A stretch of 10,908 bases of DNA. Origin: Candidatus Nealsonbacteria bacterium CG08_land_8_20_14_0_20_36_22 (GTDB lineage: Bacteria; Patescibacteriota; Minisyncoccia; Minisyncoccales; GWA2-38-27). Position 1 is the first letter of the stretch; every line of letters begins with the position of its first letter. The stretch is from NCBI GenBank assembly GCA_002774555.1, contig PEYC01000046.1:1-10908 (forward strand), given 5' to 3'. Both the position numbers and the translations under genes were made by a program. The notes beneath the pieces are model-generated. The model was not told the DNA's origin and did not search any database. It saw only the letters and a program-made list of their open reading frames with translations. Positions 5,880 to 10,908 of this stretch are shown here, in pieces.

Positions 5880-6119
5880 ATGCTTACTACTTATATTCTA
5901 CAAAAACTGGCTCAGGCTCAATATAAAATTCTTGACGATGGAACCTATTTCGGTCGAATCCCAAGTCTTCAAGGTGTTTGGGCTTCAGAAAAAACTTTAG
6001 AAAAATGTCGAGAAACTCTCCGCGAGGTTCTGGAAGAATGGCTAATTTTAAAATTACGAGATGGTGATACCATTCCTGACTTCCCGTTTATTAAAAAGAG
6101 ACAAAAAGTATATGCCTAA
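5880..6119 (+). CDS. hicB: HicB-family antitoxin
   Basis: A 79-residue protein with the HicB (UPF0150, partial RNase H-like) core: YKILDDGTYFGRIPSLQGVWA (residues 15-35) is the characteristic beta-strand segment, followed by the EKTLEKCRETLREVLEEWL helix (38-56). The sequence stops soon after the helix, so the C-terminal helix-turn-helix or ribbon-helix-helix domain of many longer HicB proteins is absent. It would bind and neutralise HicA, encoded directly downstream; DNA binding, if any, must come from another partner or from the complex. The start lacks an obvious Shine-Dalgarno site. The gene order here is antitoxin then toxin, with an 8-base overlap. Confidence 0.85.
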   Translation: MLTTYILQKLAQAQYKILDDGTYFGRIPSLQGVWASEKTLEKCRETLREVLEEWLILKLRDGDTIPDFPFIKKRQKVYA

Positions 6120-6324
6120 GGTAATATCCTGGAGAAAACTTGTCCAGAACTTCCGGAAACTTGGCTTCGAAGGTCCTTACAGCGGCGGGAAACATTTATT
6201 TATGAAAAAAGGGGTACTCAAAGTTCACATTCCATCAAAACACAAAGGTGATATTAGTCCTGGATTAGTTAACGAAATTCTTAGACAGGCTGGGGTTGGT
6301 AAACAAGATTGGGATAAACTTTAA
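6112..6324 (+). CDS. hicA: HicA-family mRNA interferase toxin
   Basis: Seventy residues with a double-stranded-RNA-binding-like fold. SWRKLVQNFRKLGFE (6-20) is the first helix, GPYSGGKHLFMK (21-32) carries the conserved catalytic histidine (His28), and VHIPSKHKGDISPGLVNEILRQAG (38-61) covers the last strand and helix typical of HicA. The ATG at 6112 is chosen because MPKVISWRKL matches the family N-terminus; an in-frame ATG at 6061 would add 17 unrelated residues encoded inside hicB. The gene overlaps the hicB stop by eight bases. The predicted role is translation-independent mRNA cleavage that inhibits growth when HicB is lost. All key residues are present, so it may be active, but this is inferred from motifs. 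Confidence 0.88.
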   Translation: MPKVISWRKLVQNFRKLGFEGPYSGGKHLFMKKGVLKVHIPSKHKGDISPGLVNEILRQAGVGKQDWDKL

Positions 6325-6352
6325 AACTTTAATTATCTATTTTTTTAATCGG

Positions 6353-6378
6353 CAGTTTTTTAAAAAACTGTTTTTTTT
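6353..6378 (+). terminator. AT-rich intrinsic terminator after hicA
   Basis: CAGTTTTTTAAAAAACTG (6353-6370) is a perfect 18-bp palindrome able to form a hairpin, followed by eight T residues (6371-6378). It is only one base from the -35 of the next promoter. Confidence 0.75.
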
Positions 6379-6379
6379 G

Positions 6380-6408
6380 TTGACAAGAGTTTCGAAATAA
6401 AATATAAA
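6380..6408 (+). promoter_or_regulatory. promoter of the large lipoprotein gene
   Basis: TTGACA (6380-6385), 17-base spacer, TATAAA (6403-6408, 5/6). The -10 is 85 bases upstream of the ATG at 6488. Promoter core, leader length and several leader blocks match the promoter at 9935-9963. Confidence 0.8.
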
Positions 6409-6461
6409 TAAAATAGCAACTTAAAAATATTGTTTGGACTGTAAAGAAAAGAAATGAAAAG

Positions 6462-6472
6462 ATTGATTGAAA
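6462..6472 (+). repeat. shared leader element ATTGATTGAAA (first copy)
   Basis: This eleven-base word lies just ahead of the ribosome site here and recurs at 10023-10033 just ahead of the ribosome site of the IPT/TIG gene. In addition, the 25 bases from each -10 (6403-6427 and 9958-9982) agree at 20 positions by my alignment. It is part of a duplicated promoter-leader module. Confidence 0.6.
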
Positions 6473-6487
6473 CGAAAGGAGAAAAAA

Positions 6488-9400
6488 ATGAAGACAACAA
6501 GAAAAATAATGATTGTTTTGGGAGCAATGATAGTTTTGTTTGGCTTGATGGGTTGCGGAAAAAATGAAAATGAGGAGAAAAAAGAAGTTAGAGAAAAAGA
6601 AGCAAAGAGCATAGTTGGCAAATGGCAACAAGTAGAAACAGAAAAAGAACCTCAAATTATTGAGTTTTTAAAAGACGAAAGAGTGCTCATTTATGATCTT
6701 AAGGACATTGATAAGAAAGAAGAAAAAGGACTGCCCGGAGATTACAGGTTTCTTGACGAAAAAAGGGTAAGAATGAATCTGGCCTTGTTTGGACCAATTG
6801 ATGCTGAAATATCTCCTTCTGGAAATGAAATGATTTTAACCAGTCCTTTTGGGAAAGTTGAGAAATATCAGAAGTTGGATGGCGGAGATATACCAACGAA
6901 AGATACTCCATTTGAAAAAGTAGTGCCAGAGAAAAAGACAGCAATTCTTAAAGTTGTATTTTCTCGGGGTGTGTTTCAAGTTGGAGATTTTTCGGTTGCT
7001 CTTGGTTCAGTGGAGCGTGAACCGAGCAGAACAAATTTGAATTTCGCCATTACAAAGGTTAGAAAGACCGGTGCTGAAATTGAACCTTTAGCAATAACTT
7101 TGGCTGATGACCATCAAAACAACTATTATTGTCAGCTTGATATTACTCCTTACGACGATTTTCCGTTTCACTTACTTCCAATAGATTTCACTTATGCTAA
7201 AACAGCCAGCATAACAATGCCGAAAGTAGCGCCGATTGAAACAATTCAAATAGAAAACACTGAAAAGATAGCTTTCAAGAAACTGAAATTAGTTAAACCA
7301 TTATTTAAAGCAGATTTTAGAGAAACCATTTCGCAGATAGGAAAATCAACTCAAGTCGGAAAATTTCTCTTTTTTACTATTAATGGGATTGTTCCAGACC
7401 TTTATACTTGGGCTCTTGAGTTGACCATTGAGAACAAAGAATATAACGAATTAAAAGGTGCTGTTCAGTCGGCAGTTCAGTTTAAAGATGGTAGAATTTC
7501 TCCAATCGGAAAGCCGGTTATTCAAGAAATTAATGGGTTATCTAAAGAGAAGGTTCGTCTTTCTCTCGAGCCTCTTCGAGGTCAGGAAGTTTCTCAACCA
7601 GTAACGATGTTAGTATTCTATCAGGATTGCTCTTCTGGTCAGACTGTTCTTAAATTGTGGCCAATTTCAGAGAAAAATCTGCCTCCTAGGGTAGGCCAGG
7701 GAGCAAATGAGAAAATTTTCATTGAGGCCTATCAACGAAATGGAGGCCGCCAGGCTCTGGGAGACCCAAAGGGTTTACCCCACTGGCTTGCTGGGGGAGA
7801 TAAGTCAAAAGATGAATTTGATGCACTTGTCCAAGAGTTTCCAATGTCCGTTATTATTTGGGACAAGCAAAAGCGTGCTTCAAGCGCTTATGTCTTACAC
7901 GGAGCTGTCTTAAAGAAATACCAAGAACCAGAAATTTACCGTAATTTAGGTCCCCCGACTGATGACCTAAAATCCTGGGAGTCGAGTTTTGGGACGAAAG
8001 GTGTTTATGGTACTTTTGAAAATGGGATGATAACTTCGCGAGCTGGTCAGACCTTGATTGTTATGGGGAAAATCTATAAGAAATTGAAAGAGGAGAATTT
8101 CATAAAAGGTCCCTTAGGTTTCCCTGTAAGCGATGAAATAGAGGTTACTTCTGGCGCTCAAGGATTTGACACCACTGGCCGGGCTCAACGATTTGAAGGC
8201 GGGTTTATTTGTCTAATCACTGAAGGTGAAAAAGCAGGTCAGGTTTCTAAAATCTCTGGAGCCATAGCTAATGCCTACTCTGCCTTAGGAGTTGAAACAA
8301 GCTGGTTGGGATTCCCAATTAGCGAACCATACCAAAGTTTGGGTTTAAAACCAGCTGACCAAATGGAATTTGAAGGCGGCTACATTGGAAGCCGAGACGG
8401 CGAGAAATGGAAGGCTTTTCCGCATGAGAAAGGACTGATGGCATTTGTTTCTAACCGCGACAGAAATCAAGAGATATATGTAATGGAAGCCAATGGAAGA
8501 AATCAGATTAATCTTACAAACAATCCAGCTGATGATAGTTCTCCGGCTTGGTCACCAGATGGAAACAGGATTGTCTTTGAATCCAAGCGAAGCGGCAACT
8601 GGAGTATTTATGTTATGGACGCTGATGGAAGTAACCTGAGAAAGCTTACAGACGATAAGATGAGCGTAAGTCCTGCGTGGTTTCCTGACGGTTTAAAAAT
8701 TGCCTTTTGTTCCGTAGCCGGTACATACGATAATAGACCGGTATTGGGCATTTTTACTATGAACGAAGATGGTACTAATCGAACCTTGTTATGGAAAGGC
8801 TTTGGTATTGATCCGGCAGTATCACCTGATGGGGGGAAAATCGCTTTCGGCGAACTTAACTCATTGCATGGGAAAACAACTCAAATGTGGATGATGAACT
8901 CAGACGGAACCGGAGGAAGACGAGTCAATATTGGACTTTATAGTCCGGCAGGATTTTCTTGGTCACCTTCAGGAGAAGCAGTCGTTTTCTACCTTCCAAA
9001 TTTGTGGGCCGACAACGTGGGCTTGGCTGAGGGAGAAGCAATTGGAGCTATAGACCCGAGAAGGGAAATAACTGTATGGTTAACGAACAAATTTGGGAAA
9101 GACCCTTGTTTTTCACCAGACGGGAAATGGATTGCTTTTTCTTACAAAGGTGGGATCTATATAATGGATATAAACGGCTCCTTAGGAAGAAAGATTATCG
9201 GCAATACAGAAGGACAAAACTGGGGCCCTTCGTGGACAGCTGGAAAGCAAGAGAAAAAAACGCAAGTAGTTTCTAAAGAAACAACAGAGATAACTATTCC
9301 GAGCACAGAAATTTCAGAAGCAAACATAGCAGAAGTAAACATCCCAGGCAAATACATTCTTGAGGAGATTGATTCTCAGGGAAAGATTTTGGGCAGAGAG

Positions 9401-9868
9401 CCCGGGCTAATGAATTTCCAAGAAGATGGCACTATAATTGGGAGCTATTCTGGCAGATGGGTAGTTCAGGGTGAACAGATAAACCTCTTTGAGGGAAGTA
9501 AGAAAGTAGGAAGCGGGAAGCTCTTAGCCAGGGCAATAGTTAATTGGCAGGTTGATGATGTTCTTGCCTGGCAGACTGAGAAAATCCTCAAAAAAGAAGA
9601 AGCAGAAATGCTTAGAAAAGGCCCGGAATGGATTGTTGTTTGGAGTGATTATTTTTCTCCTGAAAACCAATCATTTGGCCTGAAACTCCAAAAAGATGCT
9701 ACTTTTTCAATGTCAGGACTTCTTGAAGAGAAATGGAAAATTGAAAACGGAGCTGTCCAGATTTACAAAGGTGAAAAGAAAACTGATTTCACTGACGGCC
9801 GACTTGAAGGAAGCAACATCGTCTTTAAACTTAAAGATGGTCTGGTGCGGCTAACGAGACAAAATTAA
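6488..9868 (+). CDS. large multidomain lipoprotein: lipocalin-like + LGFP repeats + PD40 (TolB-like) propeller
   Basis: 1126 residues from the ATG at 6488, chosen because AAAGGAG (6475-6481) lies six bases upstream; an in-frame TTG at 6467 lies before that site. The N-terminus is a lipoprotein signal with lipobox LMGC (lipidated Cys23), so the protein is membrane-anchored and outside the cytoplasm. In order: a charged linker; a small lipocalin-like beta domain (about 42-130, opening VGKWQQ); a beta-rich region I cannot name (150-395); four degenerate LGFP-type units (about 412-645) with ALGDP, NLGPP, GPLGFP and WLGFP and three FE(G/N)G motifs; six PD40 units (about 651-922) with recurring SPDG and IYVMDADG signatures; and two more small beta domains (953-1035, 1045-1126). 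LGFP repeats are linked to cell-wall association and PD40 propellers to protein binding. No catalytic motif seen. Own promoter and terminator. Confidence 0.88.
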   Translation: MKTTRKIMIVLGAMIVLFGLMGCGKNENEEKKEVREKEAKSIVGKWQQVETEKEPQIIEFLKDERVLIYDLKDIDKKEEKGLPGDYRFLDEKRVRMNLALFGPIDAEISPSGNEMILTSPFGKVEKYQKLDGGDIPTKDTPFEKVVPEKKTAILKVVFSRGVFQVGDFSVALGSVEREPSRTNLNFAITKVRKTGAEIEPLAITLADDHQNNYYCQLDITPYDDFPFHLLPIDFTYAKTASITMPKVAPIETIQIENTEKIAFKKLKLVKPLFKADFRETISQIGKSTQVGKFLFFTINGIVPDLYTWALELTIENKEYNELKGAVQSAVQFKDGRISPIGKPVIQEINGLSKEKVRLSLEPLRGQEVSQPVTMLVFYQDCSSGQTVLKLWPISEKNLPPRVGQGANEKIFIEAYQRNGGRQALGDPKGLPHWLAGGDKSKDEFDALVQEFPMSVIIWDKQKRASSAYVLHGAVLKKYQEPEIYRNLGPPTDDLKSWESSFGTKGVYGTFENGMITSRAGQTLIVMGKIYKKLKEENFIKGPLGFPVSDEIEVTSGAQGFDTTGRAQRFEGGFICLITEGEKAGQVSKISGAIANAYSALGVETSWLGFPISEPYQSLGLKPADQMEFEGGYIGSRDGEKWKAFPHEKGLMAFVSNRDRNQEIYVMEANGRNQINLTNNPADDSSPAWSPDGNRIVFESKRSGNWSIYVMDADGSNLRKLTDDKMSVSPAWFPDGLKIAFCSVAGTYDNRPVLGIFTMNEDGTNRTLLWKGFGIDPAVSPDGGKIAFGELNSLHGKTTQMWMMNSDGTGGRRVNIGLYSPAGFSWSPSGEAVVFYLPNLWADNVGLAEGEAIGAIDPRREITVWLTNKFGKDPCFSPDGKWIAFSYKGGIYIMDINGSLGRKIIGNTEGQNWGPSWTAGKQEKKTQVVSKETTEITIPSTEISEANIAEVNIPGKYILEEIDSQGKILGREPGLMNFQEDGTIIGSYSGRWVVQGEQINLFEGSKKVGSGKLLARAIVNWQVDDVLAWQTEKILKKEEAEMLRKGPEWIVVWSDYFSPENQSFGLKLQKDATFSMSGLLEEKWKIENGAVQIYKGEKKTDFTDGRLEGSNIVFKLKDGLVRLTRQN

Positions 9869-9873
9869 AATCA

Positions 9874-9905
9874 AAGGGCTGGATTTTCCAGCCCTTATTT
9901 TTTTT
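9874..9905 (+). terminator. intrinsic terminator after the lipoprotein gene
   Basis: AAGGGCTGG (9874-9882) and CCAGCCCTT (9888-9896) form a 9-bp stem around a five-base loop, followed by A and eight T residues (9898-9905). It starts five bases after the TAA. The stem is nearly the same as the terminator at 5778. Confidence 0.92.
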
Positions 9906-9934
9906 GGGAAGAAATTTTCCATCTTTTCATATAA

Positions 9935-9963
9935 TTGACAAGAACTATAAATTAGAATATAAA
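9935..9963 (+). promoter_or_regulatory. promoter of the IPT/TIG-domain gene
   Basis: TTGACA (9935-9940), 17-base spacer, TATAAA (9958-9963, 5/6). The -10 is 86 bases upstream of the ATG at 10044, nearly the same as in the lipoprotein gene. Both promoters also share AGA directly after the -35. Confidence 0.8.
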
Positions 9964-9975
9964 GAAAGTAGTAAT

Positions 9976-9991
9976 TTGAAAACTGAATAAT
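9976..9991 (+). repeat. leader repeat, copy B
   Basis: TTGAAAACTGAATAAT matches 15 of 16 bases at 5265-5280, and TTTAGAAA follows at 9997-10004. It lies about 13 bases after the -10, within the transcribed leader of the IPT/TIG gene. Confidence 0.55.
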
Positions 9992-10022
9992 GATTGTTTA
10001 GAAAATTAAACCAACAAGAAAT

Positions 10023-10033
10023 ATTGATTGAAA
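10023..10033 (+). repeat. shared leader element ATTGATTGAAA (second copy)
   Basis: Identical to 6462-6472. Here the AAA of the word runs straight into the ribosome site AAAGGAG (10031-10037), whereas the lipoprotein leader has four extra bases between. Confidence 0.6.
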
Positions 10034-10043
10034 GGAGCAAGAA

Positions 10044-10908
10044 ATGAAAAAGTTAATGATTTTCGGGATGTTTATCGGGATGATTGTAAAGCCAACAGAT
10101 GCTTTCTTCGTAAGAAAGGAAATTGAGAAAATTAAAGGTAAGTTAGGATTGAAACAGGAGAAACCAATTATTGAAAAAATAGATCCCAACTCAGGGTCAT
10201 TTGGAATTAAAGTAAAAATAGTTGGGAAGAACTTTGATTTAGCCCAAATGCCGATAACTACTTTCAGTCCGGTATATTTCGATACCGGGGTTGGAGGTGT
10301 TATTGGTGGGGCATATGCGGAAATAATTTCCCCTAGGACCGACACGGAAATTGTTGTTGAAGCGCCAGAAGGAAAAGGAACAGTAATGGTAACGGTAGGC
10401 AAGAGTAATGAATTCCCCTTTACTTATCTTCCGCCGGTTATAGATAATATAAATCCTTCTACAGGTTATATAGGCAAAAATGTTTTTTTGTCTAGTGAAG
10501 TAATATTAACCGGCAAGAATTTTGGCTTCCATCGACCAACCAATCCACTTATTCCCTGTTTATTGTTTGGGATTTCTCCAATTCATAAACTGGATATACC
10601 CAGTTGGACTGACGATAAAATAATCTTTAGAACACCCATAGATGGAGGAATAGGGCTTAATATACCGCCGGGTCTTTCAAAGGTTGTTGCAGTAACTGCC
10701 GTTGTGTTAGGTGCTGCTCCGGTAGCTATTGATATTGCTGATAAAATTGATTCAGCAACAGCTCTGGCAATCCAGCTAGCAGTGAATCAGGCTTCAAAGA
10801 AAGGCCGGGAAGTGAAAGTACTTGTGAAAATCCTTGACATAGAAAGTAATAAAGTGAAATTTGTTTATCCACCCACTGAAAAAAAATTACCAACTTTACC
10901 ACTGCCTA
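10044..10908 (+). CDS. secreted protein with two IPT/TIG domains, C-terminus beyond the window
   Basis: 288 codons are visible and the frame is still open at the window edge. The ATG follows AAAGGAG (10031-10037) with six bases between. The N-terminus MKKLMIFGMFIGMIVKPTDA is a probable signal peptide, without a lipobox cysteine. PIIEKIDPNSG (41-51) with VKIVGKNF (57-64) starts one immunoglobulin-like IPT/TIG domain, and PVIDNINPSTGYIG (131-144) with VILTGKNFG (153-161) starts a second; the x-I-x-x-I-x-P-x-x-G opening is the hallmark of this family. Beyond about 205 the sequence becomes alanine/valine-rich (211-250), then basic, then proline-rich. IPT/TIG domains commonly mediate surface binding or serve as structural modules. 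Probably displayed or secreted; related leader to the lipoprotein gene upstream suggests co-regulation. The specific function is unknown. Confidence 0.85.
   Translation, partial: MKKLMIFGMFIGMIVKPTDAFFVRKEIEKIKGKLGLKQEKPIIEKIDPNSGSFGIKVKIVGKNFDLAQMPITTFSPVYFDTGVGGVIGGAYAEIISPRTDTEIVVEAPEGKGTVMVTVGKSNEFPFTYLPPVIDNINPSTGYIGKNVFLSSEVILTGKNFGFHRPTNPLIPCLLFGISPIHKLDIPSWTDDKIIFRTPIDGGIGLNIPPGLSKVVAVTAVVLGAAPVAIDIADKIDSATALAIQLAVNQASKKGREVKVLVKILDIESNKVKFVYPPTEKKLPTLPLP

Noticed and set aside
6061..6111. Upstream in-frame ATG extending HicA
   Set aside because: It would add 17 residues encoded within hicB with no family similarity; MPKVISWRKL at 6112 is the usual HicA N-terminus.
6329..6655. Minus-strand open frames rich in phenylalanine and serine
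   Set aside because: They are the antisense of A-rich leader, signal peptide and lysine-rich linker of the lipoprotein gene; no start signals.
9998..10402. Minus-strand open frame of 134 codons
   Set aside because: Antisense to the IPT/TIG gene, which has a promoter, ribosome site, signal peptide and recognisable domains.
1..10908. CRISPR arrays, tRNA or rRNA genes, transposases, integrase sites
   Set aside because: I looked for regular spaced repeats, cloverleaf or rRNA signatures and transposase motifs and saw none.

Overview
The window looks like a chromosomal segment of a Candidate Phyla Radiation (Patescibacteria, Parcubacteria-like) bacterium. This is inferred from the AT-rich sequence, strong AAAGGAG Shine-Dalgarno sites next to genes with none, a tiny helical hypothetical protein of a kind I recall from Parcubacteria, and isolated lipid and amino-acid genes without their usual pathways. 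TGA acts as a stop (the aminotransferase ends with it), which argues for the standard bacterial code rather than the Gracilibacteria/Absconditabacteria code. I could not run a database search, so the placement is tentative.

Left part (1-1427, minus strand): the start of a small hypothetical protein with its own extended -10 promoter and a structured leader, then gpsA, an NAD(P)-dependent glycerol-3-phosphate dehydrogenase. Between gpsA and the next gene lies a 165-bp divergent control region with an inverted repeat, a palindrome and two direct repeats.

Central operon (1593-5171, plus strand): a HisC-family PLP aminotransferase, an alpha/beta hydrolase (esterase/lipase-like) and a long-chain acyl-CoA synthetase, packed with a 4-bp overlap and a 1-bp gap. 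With gpsA across the shared regulatory region, these could serve salvage of external lipids: the hydrolase frees acyl groups, the synthetase activates them and GpsA supplies glycerol-3-phosphate. The aminotransferase's role there is unclear.

Right part (5172-10908, plus strand): short transcription units in series. First, a promoter and leader joined to a start-less open frame that resembles a beta/gamma-crystallin protein (probably a 5'-truncated pseudogene), ending at an intrinsic terminator. Second, a compact HicB-HicA toxin-antitoxin unit with a near-perfect promoter, a small palindrome and its own terminator. Third, a 1126-residue lipoprotein combining a lipocalin-like domain, an LGFP-repeat array, a six-unit PD40 (TolB-like) propeller and two more beta-rich C-terminal domains. 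Fourth, a secreted protein with two IPT/TIG domains that runs off the window end. The promoters and 5' leaders of the third and fourth units are clearly related and part of that leader recurs in the first. This points to a family of surface-protein genes that share a duplicated or commonly regulated upstream module, with the toxin-antitoxin unit lodged between two members.
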